The notes under the pieces are model-generated. The model saw only the letters and a program-made list of their open reading frames with translations, made no database searches and was not told the DNA's origin. A stretch of DNA of 64,000 nucleotides from JBBTCX01 sp964494205. GTDB taxonomy: Bacteria; Planctomycetota; Phycisphaerae; UBA1845. The position numbers and the translations under genes were made by a program. Where the stretch lies: the NCBI GenBank assembly GCA_964494205.1, contig CAZBRD010000001.1, positions 62,001-126,000 of the forward strand. The letters run 5' to 3'. Positions 15,062 to 23,678 of the stretch are shown one piece after another. The first letter of the stretch is position 1; every line of letters starts with the position of its first letter.

Positions 15062-16450
15062 ATGACACGTCGATTTGCGCTACTCCCTGTCTTCGTTTTG
15101 TCACTGATCATTGCCGGCCGCTTGAGCGGACAAACGGTGCATGGAACGGGTTTGGTGATCGAACCGGTTGTCACCGGCATCGCCAACCCGACCGGTATGA
15201 CGTTTGTCGCACCAAACTATTTCCTCGTGCTCGAGCAAACCACCGGCAAGATCAAGGTCGTGATCAACGGTGTGGTTCAGGCGACGCTCGCGCTGGACCT
15301 GCCGGTCGCGGGCGGTTTGGAGCCCGGTCTGCTCAGCATCGTGAAGCACCCTGATTTTCCGCAGACGCCTTACATCTACGTCTACTACACCCGCTCCACG
15401 GCCGACGGCGGCCCGCGCATCGCCAATCGCATCGCGCGCTTCACGTGGAACGGTTCGACTCTCGATGCCGGCAGCGAGTTTCCGGTGCACGAGTTACCCT
15501 CACTGAATTCGAGTCATCACGGCGGCATCATCGACTTCGGCCTCGACGGCACAATGTTCGCCATCATCGGCGATCAGCACGCCGACGAAGTGACGACCAA
15601 CTTTCCATCCGGCGGACCGCGCGAGATCGGCTGCGTCGTTCGCTTCAACCAGGATGGAAGTGTGCCCGCCGACAACCCATTCACCACCAACGGCTGGCGC
15701 TACATCTACGCGTACGGCATGCGCAACAGCTTCGGCATCGCGGTCGATCCGCGAACCGGTTTTCTATGGCAATCAGAAAACGGCGAGCCGCTGGAGGAAG
15801 AAGTCAACCTGGTTCGCCCGGGCATGAACGGCGGCTGGCAGGATGTGTTCGGCATTGTGGCAGGCACACCGCCCGGACTGTTCAACGTGCCCGGCTCGTT
15901 CTATGCCAACCCCAAGTTCGAGTTCAAAGTGACAGCCGCACCCACCTCGGTGACATTTCTCACTAGCCCCGTGCTGGGCGCGGGTCGCTGGTACAACATG
16001 TTTGTGGCTGAGGGGAACTTTTCAGGCAACCACCGCATCTTCGAGTTCAAACTCAATGAAGCCCGCGACGGTCTGACATTCACTGCGCCTGCCTTGCAGG
16101 ACAATATCGGAAACAGCTACGCCGAAATGCAGACCATCGTCTTCGCGGAGAATTTCGGCATCATCACCGACGTCGAGATCGGCCCAGATGGTTTCATGTA
16201 TGTCGTTGACCGCAACGCGGGCGGCCGCGTAAGTCGAATCCGCCCCAACCACCCGACGGGCGACAGCAATGCCGACGGTGATCTTGATATCGCAGACTTT
16301 GGTCAGCTTCAGAATTGCTTCAACGGCTCAACGCCAGGCCTACCCGCCAACTGCGCCGCGTCGTCTGACATCGATGTAGACAACGATGTGGATGGAGTCG
16401 ATTATCGCGAACTGCAATTGCGTTGGAGCGGTGTGCTGGAGCTCTTGTAG
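15062..16450 (+). CDS. Secreted PQQ-dependent sugar dehydrogenase-like protein with dockerin-like end (copy 2)
   Basis: ATG 15062 is chosen because GTGAGGG precedes it and a signal peptide (FALLPVFVLSLIIAGRLSG) follows directly. The 462-residue product is clearly paralogous to its upstream neighbour over the full length: EPGLLSIVKHPDFP, SSHHGGIIDFGLDGTMFAIIGD-type repeat, YAYGMRNSFGIAVDP, and a C-terminal dockerin-like pair (DSNADGDLDIADF and DIDVDNDVDGVDY). It is predicted to be an exported sugar dehydrogenase-like propeller. The stop is immediately adjacent to the stop of a convergent small membrane-protein gene, with no intergenic bases. Confidence 0.85.
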   Translation: MTRRFALLPVFVLSLIIAGRLSGQTVHGTGLVIEPVVTGIANPTGMTFVAPNYFLVLEQTTGKIKVVINGVVQATLALDLPVAGGLEPGLLSIVKHPDFPQTPYIYVYYTRSTADGGPRIANRIARFTWNGSTLDAGSEFPVHELPSLNSSHHGGIIDFGLDGTMFAIIGDQHADEVTTNFPSGGPREIGCVVRFNQDGSVPADNPFTTNGWRYIYAYGMRNSFGIAVDPRTGFLWQSENGEPLEEEVNLVRPGMNGGWQDVFGIVAGTPPGLFNVPGSFYANPKFEFKVTAAPTSVTFLTSPVLGAGRWYNMFVAEGNFSGNHRIFEFKLNEARDGLTFTAPALQDNIGNSYAEMQTIVFAENFGIITDVEIGPDGFMYVVDRNAGGRVSRIRPNHPTGDSNADGDLDIADFGQLQNCFNGSTPGLPANCAASSDIDVDNDVDGVDYRELQLRWSGVLELL

Positions 16451-16690
16451 TCAATCGCGAGGTAGTTTGCGGCGATAACTTTTGACACCCTCGCGAAATC
16501 CCAACGCGAGGGCGATTGCCCAAATACCAACCGGAATAATGACCTTCCAGCCCAATGTGGTGGGGGGATAGAGATCGAGCTCCGGGCCGAACAGCTTCGC
16601 GGGCACAAACAAGACAGCTGAAACTAGAATTGCAATCGCGGCTCCGTAGAAGATCGCCAGCAACATAGCAATAAACTCAACAAACTTCAT
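16451..16690 (-). CDS. Small two-helix membrane protein
   Basis: The 79-residue product has two hydrophobic segments (about residues 7-31 and 47-63) and a basic tail KSYRRKLPRD. No family is recognised. It ends exactly at the stop of the convergent dehydrogenase gene and follows another minus-strand hypothetical gene by 44 bases, so those two may be cotranscribed. A clear ribosome-binding site is not visible. Confidence 0.5.
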   Translation of the reverse strand: MKFVEFIAMLLAIFYGAAIAILVSAVLFVPAKLFGPELDLYPPTTLGWKVIIPVGIWAIALALGFREGVKSYRRKLPRD

Positions 16691-16734
16691 TACGATACCC
16701 AGTCAAGGGCAAGCAGTGTACGCGGCCTTCAACT

Positions 16735-17226
16735 TTATTTGTAAAATTCGCTTTCAAAGCTCTTCGCGATCGAACGAAAATATTCCCGCACGTAATTCTT
16801 GTGGATCCAGGACGACATTTCGACCATCTCCTTTGAATACTGCTCATCACTCGCGGCTGCATTCAAAACATGTTTGGCGATTTCGACCAATCGAATTGTC
16901 TTTTCATCTTCGGGATACAAACGGCTTACCGCAGAAATGCATTGCGGAAGTTTATCCTTAATGTATTCACCGGCATCGTCCAGCCACTCAAAGGCCATGG
17001 CAATGACCAAGACCAGACAACCGTCTCGCAGGAACTGAGGATCGTGATGACCGCAAAACTCGAGATTCAGGTATTCCCAATAAGGTCGATTGTAAACACG
17101 TCCCCAGTATAAGTCGCCCATGATGGTCGAGTATTCGGACATCTGGTAGTAGAAGTAGCAAATATCGCGCTCGATCTCCTGTACATGTGCCCATTCTTCA
17201 ATGGTATCAGGTCGGTCAAGCGACAT
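16735..17226 (-). CDS. Hypothetical cytoplasmic protein, 163 residues
   Basis: The product is acidic and rich in Tyr, Trp and Glu (WAHVQEIERDICYFYYQM, RPYWEYLNLEFCGHHDPQF). It has no signal peptide and is probably mostly helical. No family is recognised. There is no clear Shine-Dalgarno sequence before the ATG, but codon use and length fit a real gene, and it lies between genes of the same strand. Its base composition is more AT-rich than its neighbours, which may mean a recent origin. Confidence 0.55.
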   Translation of the reverse strand: MSLDRPDTIEEWAHVQEIERDICYFYYQMSEYSTIMGDLYWGRVYNRPYWEYLNLEFCGHHDPQFLRDGCLVLVIAMAFEWLDDAGEYIKDKLPQCISAVSRLYPEDEKTIRLVEIAKHVLNAAASDEQYSKEMVEMSSWIHKNYVREYFRSIAKSFESEFYK

Positions 17227-17239
17227 GGAAAAGGTACCA

Positions 17240-18481
17240 TTATGATTCCAATGAATTGATCGTCATCCCTGTCGCCAGCTTCGGATGAAAATACGTGCTC
17301 TTCTGCGGCATCAGTCCACCCGCATCGCTCACCGCGCGCAGATGTGCCATCGGCGTGGCATTCAAAAGCAGCGCGACACCCTTCTCACTTCGTGCCGTCG
17401 TGAGTGCATCTTGCTCGGACTTTACGTAGGCAATCTTCGGCTCGGAATTCGTCTTTGACGTTAAGAGTTCCTTGAGTAGGTACCGGTGCAAGTAGGCTGC
17501 GTCCAGTTCGCGCCACGGAGTCACCTCTTTCGGCTCGAGCATCGCCAGCTTGGCGCGATCCGTGAATCGCAGGAATTGCTCTTTTCCTGTCGCACCTTCA
17601 ACGAGACGAATATCAGCACTTGCAGCATCACTCGCCGCCGTGCCCGGTCCCCATGCGTTCACCAGCGTCGCGAGATCGATATGCAGCAGAACCCGATGAT
17701 AAGGAAGGATCAAACAACCCGGATCGTCCATGCTGGCCAATACAAATATCACATAATTCGCCGCATGCTGATCCGTCCACTTGCTTGCCAAGTTCGCCTT
17801 CACGTGCTCGCGATACATCAGGGCTGTGCCGTATCGATGATGCCCATCCGCGATGTAGACTTTCTTGTCCGACATCGATGAGGCCACCTTTTGAATCAAG
17901 CCAGCATCGCTTGCTATCCATAAAAGATTCTCGACGCCATCGAGCGTCCCTTGTGCCGTCGGATGTTGCGAAGCCAAAGTCGCAAACTCTCGCCCGACCG
18001 CATCCTGCGGATCGCGATACAGCCCAAAGATGGGCGACAAATTGCACTGTGTAGCCTTCATCAGCGCCAACCGATCTTCCTTCGGCCCGCCGAATGTCTG
18101 CTCGTGCGGCAGGATCACGCCCTCCGAAAACTCACGCAGCCGCAATCGCGCGATGAACATCTTCCGCACATAACTCTTGCCCGCATGTTGGAACTTCTGG
18201 TGATACAGATACAAACTCGGCTTTGCGTCGCGCGCCAGCGTGCCGTCATTGAGCCAATCATTCATCAACTTCCGCGATCGCTCGTACACCTCCGGCGGGC
18301 CCAGATCCTTCGGCGGCACGTGCGGCAAATCGATGGCGACGATATTTCGCGCATCTCGCGTCAGCAGCCGCCCCTTGTCAGCCGCATCCAGCACGTCATA
18401 CGGCGGCGCAAGCCGTGTTGAAATGTCATTTCCCGCGGTCGGCGTAAACCGAATTCCCTGAAACGGCGCGACTTCCAGCAT
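17240..18481 (-). CDS. DUF1015 family protein
   Basis: ATG 18481 is preferred to the longer frame because GAGG stands seven bases upstream and the family start MLEVAPFQGIRF follows. The 413-residue protein contains APPYDVL, GVILPHEQTFGGPKEDRL, LSPIFGLY and IADGHHRYGTA, all typical of DUF1015 (COG4198). The family is often loosely labelled ParB-like. The DGHHR motif resembles the nucleotide-handling box of ParB/sulfiredoxin-fold proteins such as free-serine kinases. A small-molecule kinase role is therefore possible but is inference. No signal peptide is present. A divergent queC-like gene starts 227 bases away. Confidence 0.85.
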   Translation of the reverse strand: MLEVAPFQGIRFTPTAGNDISTRLAPPYDVLDAADKGRLLTRDARNIVAIDLPHVPPKDLGPPEVYERSRKLMNDWLNDGTLARDAKPSLYLYHQKFQHAGKSYVRKMFIARLRLREFSEGVILPHEQTFGGPKEDRLALMKATQCNLSPIFGLYRDPQDAVGREFATLASQHPTAQGTLDGVENLLWIASDAGLIQKVASSMSDKKVYIADGHHRYGTALMYREHVKANLASKWTDQHAANYVIFVLASMDDPGCLILPYHRVLLHIDLATLVNAWGPGTAASDAASADIRLVEGATGKEQFLRFTDRAKLAMLEPKEVTPWRELDAAYLHRYLLKELLTSKTNSEPKIAYVKSEQDALTTARSEKGVALLLNATPMAHLRAVSDAGGLMPQKSTYFHPKLATGMTINSLES

Positions 18482-18514
18482 GATCGAACCTCGCTCTGTC
18501 TTTGAATCTTGCTG

Positions 18515-18571
18515 GTGCGAGAATCCCTTCTCGCACCCAATTACCACGTGCCGAGAAGGGATTCTCGGCAC
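18515..18571. repeat. Paired mutually complementary hairpins
   Basis: GTGCGAGAA-TCCC-TTCTCGCAC (18515-18536) and GTGCCGAGAA-GGGA-TTCTCGGCAC (18548-18571) are two hairpins. The central 16 bases of one are the reverse complement of the other, so the loops TCCC and GGGA could also pair. The element lies between divergent DUF1015 and queC-like genes. Confidence 0.75.
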
Positions 18572-18707
18572 AGCACGATTAGACCATCGAAGCCTACGCC
18601 GCCGACCCAACGTCCGCAAGAAACTGCCTCGACGGGTCTACAGCCAAGGTACGTGGACCGCGCTATTACGTAGGCCGATAAACAAACTGAAGTCTGGGAG
18701 CTCCGTT

Positions 18708-19412
18708 TTGGCTGTATCCGTCATACTCGCTGGTGGTGGGTTGAAATCCGCCGTCGCCGCTGCGCGCATCGCAGCCGATAGCGAGCTCTGCCTGCTCCAC
18801 GTCGATTATGGCCAGCGATCCGCCAAGTCCGAGCTCGAAGCCCTCCGCGACTTGTCCCGTACATTCAAATCCGCCTACGTCTGGCCGCTCACAACGGAGT
18901 TCGTCAAACAACTCGAACAATCCCGGCCACGTGGAGTGGTCAGTGCGCCAACAACCCCGTCGTCGGAAGATCATCAGACAGCCACCACCATGCTCGCGCA
19001 GCGCGGGCTCGCCGTCACGCTACTTTCCATTGGATTGCAAGCGGCCCAGCGCCTGGGATCTCCAGCAGTCATCACTGGTTTCGCTCGACATTGCGAAGCC
19101 GAACACATCGGCCTCGCCCGCAACAACGCACGCCCCGATCAAATGCGCGAGATCATTCACGGTATGAACATCGTGGCTGAGTCACTCACGCTGCCTCGCA
19201 CCCCTGTTCGCTTCGAGGCCCCGCTCGTCGACCTTAGCTACGGAGAAATCGTGAAGCTCGCCTATCGATTGAATCTCCGAGCCGAGCACACTTGGAGCTG
19301 CGCGGCCAAAGGAACACACCCCTGCGGTGAATGCTCGCGCTGCAAGGAACGAGATCGCGCATACCGCGAAGCGCGCCTGGCCGACCCCGCGATTCGCGCA
19401 GTGACTCGCTGA
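18708..19412 (+). CDS. QueC-like (7-cyano-7-deazaguanine synthase family) protein with altered PP-loop
   Basis: TTG 18708 with GGGAG upstream gives 234 residues, the normal QueC size. QueC converts 7-carboxy-7-deazaguanine to preQ0 with ATP and ammonia in queuosine and 7-deazapurine synthesis. Family features are LLHVDYGQRSAKSELEA, the C-terminal region TWSCAAKGTHPCGECSRCK with four zinc-ligand Cys, and GFARHCEAEHIG in the middle. The ATP-binding PP-loop, normally SGGLDS, reads GGGLKS here, losing the first Ser and the Asp. The domain is otherwise well kept, so the protein may have changed function or lost activity. No other queuosine genes are nearby. Confidence 0.75.
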   Translation: MAVSVILAGGGLKSAVAAARIAADSELCLLHVDYGQRSAKSELEALRDLSRTFKSAYVWPLTTEFVKQLEQSRPRGVVSAPTTPSSEDHQTATTMLAQRGLAVTLLSIGLQAAQRLGSPAVITGFARHCEAEHIGLARNNARPDQMREIIHGMNIVAESLTLPRTPVRFEAPLVDLSYGEIVKLAYRLNLRAEHTWSCAAKGTHPCGECSRCKERDRAYREARLADPAIRAVTR

Positions 19413-19724
19413 GAATTCCTGCCGCGTTCTCTCCATGATCGAACCAGTGAACGGACCACCGCGTGCGATGACACAGTTTCGTGTTGTCCGCCCGATAAAG
19501 AATCACTCTACTCAGTATTGCATCGATCAAGGCACGACCGTGTAGCTGCGCGATTCTGGGCAAGCTCGGCAAACTTTGCCCGGTCAATCTACTTTTTTCC
19601 ATCCGAATGGTTTGTATCCTGCGGGGCAGTTGGCTACATTGAAGTGGGGTTTATTCACAGGGAAAGAATGCAAAGAGCGTGCGCCTTCCGGGAGGGAACG
19701 GGTCTTTTTTGAGGCGATAATGGA
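19413..19724. other. Intergenic region without a recognised gene
   Basis: This 312-base stretch follows the queC-like gene. An imperfect hairpin GGGCAA...TTGCCC (about 19558-19581) is followed after some bases by CTACTTTTTT and might terminate queC transcription. No other feature is apparent. Confidence 0.4.
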
Positions 19725-20282
19725 ATGTCCGCGCTAAAGACTGAAAAGAAGGTTGAATCCGAATTGGCGGCGTTGCTGGGCGAAGCGTTCCCTGGCATGA
19801 AAATCAGCGTCGCACACGATTCGCGCTGGAATCGGATGGCTGTCACCTTCCTCTGGTCCGGCTTCTGCGACCTTCTCCCCGAAGAGCGCTTCCAGCGACT
19901 CCAGAGTCATATCCCCGAAGGTTTTCGCGAGCAGAAGATGGGTGGGTTCGTGTGGCTTGAGCTCGCGCCCGGTGAAACTGTTGAAGAGTTCCTGCGATTG
20001 CCGCGCAGCGAAGATGTGGCTGACCGCGAGGCGAAGATCTACGGCTCACTGACACAGGATGGCACTCTCGACGACATTCGCAAAGCCATGCGCCCTTCAC
20101 CCCAGAAGGCGTGCAAAGGCGACTTCGCATTCACACAACAGGTCCTATCTGGAAAGAAGTCATCTCCAGGCCGCATCCGCGACGCCAAACTTCTCTTCAT
20201 GCGCCACGGCGCGTATTGCGATTGCCAGGCGATCGACACGGTGGCGGAGCAATTGGAGAAGAAACACGGGCGTGGAAAATAA
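19725..20282 (+). CDS. Hypothetical protein, 185 residues
   Basis: The product begins MSALKTEKKVESELAALLGE and has no signal peptide or membrane helix. Residues about 10-70 (FPGMKISVAHD... LPEERFQRLQSHIP) faintly recall BolA-like folds, but the defining BolA features are not clear, so no name is given. Two ATG codons (19720 and 19725) lie near GAGGCG. The C-terminal part includes FMRHGAYCDCQAIDTVAEQLEKK. The gene stands alone between intergenic regions. Confidence 0.55.
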   Translation: MSALKTEKKVESELAALLGEAFPGMKISVAHDSRWNRMAVTFLWSGFCDLLPEERFQRLQSHIPEGFREQKMGGFVWLELAPGETVEEFLRLPRSEDVADREAKIYGSLTQDGTLDDIRKAMRPSPQKACKGDFAFTQQVLSGKKSSPGRIRDAKLLFMRHGAYCDCQAIDTVAEQLEKKHGRGK

Positions 20283-20643
20283 GAAATCAAATCACCAAAA
20301 AAGAACCAGACGCCGCAATTCCAGAGACCCGGACTAGAGTTTTGTTCTATTTCGGATCGCACCCCCAGTTTGCGCAATCCGAAGGCTAAACTCGAAACTC
20401 TCGAAAAACCAGCTGAAATCTTGAATTGAACGCTCCGCTGTTGCAAAGCCGTTCGTGGCGCTTTGGTATGTTTCGTGGGGTGGTGCTTGATGGCCATATG
20501 GACAATTTGGTATTATTTTCCTTGATTACTCGACCACCGCACTAAGTTGTCTTCTTCGATTTCTGGTTGCGGACTTCTTGTCTCGTCGTGCGGTGGGACT
20601 ACTGATCAATCAAACATTGCCGCTCAATCTTGGAGGATGCCGC
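20283..20643. other. Intergenic region without a recognised gene
   Basis: This 361-base AT-richer leader lies before a secreted repeat protein. Only a weak inverted repeat near 20362-20390 (CGGAT...ATCCG) was noticed. It presumably holds the promoter for the next gene. Confidence 0.4.
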
Positions 20644-22347
20644 ATGAAACTTAGGCCGCGTAGTTTTTGTAGTCTCCCGCAAGTCGTTTGTGTGCTACTT
20701 GCTTCTGGTATTGTCGAAGGCGAAACCAATTCAATCAACGCGCCACAAGAGATCAATTCGACAATAGCACGAATCACTCAGGGCCACGATCGTTCGGCGG
20801 CGAGCATGGCGGAGCGCTCCCCCTTCAACCTGAATTCTGCTCTAATTTATTTTGAGGGTGTACCACCTCCTGCAGTGCAGCCGGAGGGGGTTGCTGGCAA
20901 CACAGACTTTCTGGCTTACGCGACTTTTGGACTCGGAGGCCCACTGCTTCGCCTGGAACTCAATGATCTCGTCGCAGATGACATTCTTCCTATTACTGCG
21001 CCGGGACTTTGCGAACTAACCAGATATCAGGCCCGGGTTGCAAGTATCGATGGTCCGTTCACCATGAACACACAGATCTGGTCTCATGATGAATCCAATG
21101 ACAGACCAATGGCGCCGGTATTGGGCACCGGCGTGGCAAAATCGGGCCCAGGCACCGGCACTCCCGTTGTCGTATCTTTTCTGGCGGCGATGCCAATTCA
21201 GATTCCTACTTCAAGATTCTGGCTTTCTTATGACATTGAAGGGAATACGGGCGGGCCGCTGATAGCGAATCCACCTCAGCTCGGGTCAAGCGTGGATGGG
21301 TTTTCAATATTTGGCGACCCCGATGCTGGTGTATGGAGCGGGCCGGTATGGTTCTTCGGTGGTTGCCCGGGCAATCCCTGTGGAATATTTAACACTCAGT
21401 TTTATTGCGCCAGTACGGAACCTGTGGGCGCGTGTTGCACACACACACCGAACAGTGAATATTCTTGCCAGGAGGGCGTTCCTCAGAGTACCTGCCTCGG
21501 CCGCTTTGTTCAGGATTTGCCGTGTGAATTCGGCTTTGATCCACCATGCGGAACCGGGGCGTGTTGTTTTGCCAATGGAACCTGCGACGACATATATGAG
21601 TCGGACTGCGCCGGCCTCAACGGCATTTGGCACGAAGATATTTTTTGCACTAACGCGGACTCAGATAGTTGCGACGATGTTTGTGTCGATTCCTGCCCCA
21701 TCGATCCGTTGAAGTGCCTCCCGGGTACCTGTGGTTGTGGAGTGTCAGATGCCGACTCCGACGGCGATGGCACCCCAGACTGCATCGATGAATGCGACGT
21801 TGACCCGAATAAGATTGCTGCGGGAATTTGCGGATGTGGTGTGGCCGACACGGATAGCGATGGTGATGGCACACCCAATTGCAACGACCTCTGCCCTCTT
21901 GATCCCCTGAAAACTACCCCCGGCATCTGCGGTTGTGGAACGCCAGATATCAATTGCGGCTTCGACAAGTGCCCTTTCGATCCGAACAAAATTCTCCCGG
22001 GAATCTGCGGCTGCGGTGTGCCCGACGTAGATGCAGATATGGATGGTGTCGCGGATTGCCTCTCTGATTGCGATATAGACGCGTGCCCATTCGATCCGAA
22101 TAAATGCGATCCCGGCCTCTGCGGCTGCGGAGTGTCTGACGACGACACCGACAGCGATACTATCCCGGACTGCAACGACCTCTGCCCCGGCGGCGACGAC
22201 ACCGTAGACGTTAATGACGACGGCCAACCCGATTGCTTGGGCGCCCCCATTCCAACTACCACCACTTGGGGCCTCGTCGCCATGACGCTGTTTCTCCTCT
22301 GCGGGGCACAAGTCCTGGTTCGTTCGATTCGCCGTCCCTGTAACTAG
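20644..22347 (+). CDS. Secreted Cys-rich calcium-repeat protein with IPTL-CTERM-like tail (A)
   Basis: ATG 20644 follows TTGGAGG and begins MKLRPRSFC with a signal peptide; the product has 567 residues. The N-terminal half is a beta-rich unknown domain (about 40-270). Next are two 'GACC' cysteine modules (VGACCTHTPNS, TGACCFANGTC), then about five repeats of some 33 residues with the pattern DPxKxxPGxCGCGxxDxDxDGDGxPDC. These are related to thrombospondin type-3 calcium-binding repeats. The end is PIPTTTTWGLVAMTLFLL followed by RSIRRPCN, a variant of the IPTL-CTERM sorting tail (motif, membrane helix, basic end). It is probably exported and cell-surface anchored. Two related proteins lie at 32726 and 36113. 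Confidence 0.85.
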   Translation: MKLRPRSFCSLPQVVCVLLASGIVEGETNSINAPQEINSTIARITQGHDRSAASMAERSPFNLNSALIYFEGVPPPAVQPEGVAGNTDFLAYATFGLGGPLLRLELNDLVADDILPITAPGLCELTRYQARVASIDGPFTMNTQIWSHDESNDRPMAPVLGTGVAKSGPGTGTPVVVSFLAAMPIQIPTSRFWLSYDIEGNTGGPLIANPPQLGSSVDGFSIFGDPDAGVWSGPVWFFGGCPGNPCGIFNTQFYCASTEPVGACCTHTPNSEYSCQEGVPQSTCLGRFVQDLPCEFGFDPPCGTGACCFANGTCDDIYESDCAGLNGIWHEDIFCTNADSDSCDDVCVDSCPIDPLKCLPGTCGCGVSDADSDGDGTPDCIDECDVDPNKIAAGICGCGVADTDSDGDGTPNCNDLCPLDPLKTTPGICGCGTPDINCGFDKCPFDPNKILPGICGCGVPDVDADMDGVADCLSDCDIDACPFDPNKCDPGLCGCGVSDDDTDSDTIPDCNDLCPGGDDTVDVNDDGQPDCLGAPIPTTTTWGLVAMTLFLLCGAQVLVRSIRRPCN

Positions 22348-22699
22348 CGTTTCGCAGGCCCAATTGACGCCTTGGCGTCGCAGTGCAAGGCCATCGCCGC
22401 GAGCGATCACCATACAAGTTATTTGAATAGGTTTGCGCGGAGCCTCGATCCTGCGAACCTGAATCATGCTGTACGAACTTCATCTTGCATGAGGCAAAGA
22501 GATGCGAGCGCTCTACCCAAAGTTAATACTCACCACTCGCCGCCCCGCCAAACTGGTGCGGCCCTCCTGCGCAATTATTATTTTCCTGGTTGATTTGCGC
22601 CAGAAAAAGGCGTTCTCGATAGCGCCAGTGCGGTTTTCATACTGCGCCGCGCAGAATCATAGCCCCTAGCTCGCGGCTAACCCCGGAGATGACATTGCG
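22348..22699. other. Intergenic region without a recognised gene
   Basis: This 352-base stretch separates two convergent genes. Short ORFs here look like chance frames, and no strong hairpin with a T run or other structure was seen. Confidence 0.4.
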
Positions 22700-23182
22700 C
22701 TAGAAGGACAGATATCGAATGGGAAGCGGATCAGCACCGGCGGTTTGAATGGCGGCATCCATTTCGCCGAAAAGCGAAACCAGCGTGGCCTGATGGGCGG
22801 CATTTAGTGTCGACTCGAGTCGACCAAGACAAACGACAATCACGATCGACTTGAAGTGCCTGCTGGCGGGTGCTTGAAGCGACCACAACTCATCACGGGA
22901 AATGCGACCGGCCTCATCTACATACAAGTGGCTTGCCGGCAGGTCGTCGGTGGGGTCGTTCCATGTGGCTCCGCTTCGTCTGCACAGAATCACATCCACA
23001 CCGGTCCATTGCTCGGGTCTGAAGTCTATGCCGTCGAGAACTCCGTCGGACACCTCGCCCGCGGTCAGTGGAACCGCCAGCGCCGATCGGGATGGATCGA
23101 TCCACCCCAGCAGGGCGGCTGTGCCCGTCATAGAAACGACAAGACACGCCAGCGTGCCCAACATGCGTTTTCGTTGTTCCAT
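22700..23182 (-). CDS. Hypothetical exported or membrane-anchored protein
   Basis: ATG 23182 (MEQRKRMLG) gives 160 residues with one N-terminal hydrophobic helix (TLACLVVSMTGTAALLGWI) that could be an uncleaved anchor. A GTG at 23212 is an alternative start. The rest contains HLYVDEAGRISRDELWSLQAPA and FKSIVIVVCLG, with a predicted alpha/beta character; it ends IRYLSF. LYVDEAGRIS...W is reminiscent of cell-surface peptidoglycan-recognition proteins, but this is too weak to name. No operon partners are obvious. Confidence 0.55.
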   Translation of the reverse strand: MEQRKRMLGTLACLVVSMTGTAALLGWIDPSRSALAVPLTAGEVSDGVLDGIDFRPEQWTGVDVILCRRSGATWNDPTDDLPASHLYVDEAGRISRDELWSLQAPASRHFKSIVIVVCLGRLESTLNAAHQATLVSLFGEMDAAIQTAGADPLPIRYLSF

Positions 23183-23324
23183 GGATTCAACCAATTGGCG
23201 GCTGCATCGCACACACGACGACGTTCGTCGCGATGAGTAAGACCTACATCGGTTCGGTGTGCAAAAAAGCTTTCGCGAATTCGAAGATGTCTCAACGGTG
23301 TCTAAGAGTTGATGATGAAGGAAG

Positions 23325-23678
23325 TCAGTCGCGACGCACGCCGAGCTCAGCCAACATCACAGTGACGTCGCACAAGCCGAGGTGCGTGTATGCTTGCGGA
23401 AAGTTGCCGAGTGATTCGTTTGTTTGTGAGTCCCACTCTTCGGCAGCCAAACCTGTGGGGTCGAATGAGCGAACGTACTCATCTAATAGTTGTGCCGCTC
23501 CATCGACTCGCCCCATCCGCGCGTGGGACATCATGAGTCAGCAAGTGCAAAGATGAAATCCGCCTTCACCACCGGACAACCCATCATCGAAGTGATACGG
23601 GTATACCGTATGCCCGCGGCGCAATTCCCGCGCTAGGGCATCGACCGTCTTTGCTGCGGTATCAAGATAGATTGTCTG
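23325..23678 (-). pseudogene. Remnant of a GH15 glucoamylase/trehalase-like gene
   Basis: Reading the minus strand in one frame from 23678 gives about 118 codons matching the C-terminal end of glycoside hydrolase family 15. The features are a DDGLSGGEGGF motif, RMGRVDGAAQLLDEY, GLAAEEWD and the hallmark LGNFPQAYTHLGL. An in-frame TGA at 23538-23540 sits where the family has Trp (canonical FLLC-T-F-W-L). The rest of the enzyme, normally about 600 residues, is missing. The frame begins directly after the stop of the glycosyltransferase gene. This is a truncated, decayed gene. A short downstream frame from ATG 23534 (69 codons) might still be translated but would be non-functional. Confidence 0.85.

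Noticed and set aside
18480..18707. Upstream extension of the queC-like frame from 18480
   Set aside because: It would be translated through the paired hairpin repeat and lacks family similarity. A TTG at 18708 with GGGAG fits the family start.
20644..22347. Direct repeats of the CGCG modules as a CRISPR-like array
   Set aside because: The periodicity is coding (about 99 bases, in frame) with degenerate units and no identical repeats separated by unique spacers.
21510..22467. Two long minus-strand frames antisense to Cys-rich protein A
   Set aside because: They follow from the repetitive GC-rich sequence, overlap each other and show low-complexity Pro/Ser/Gln translations.
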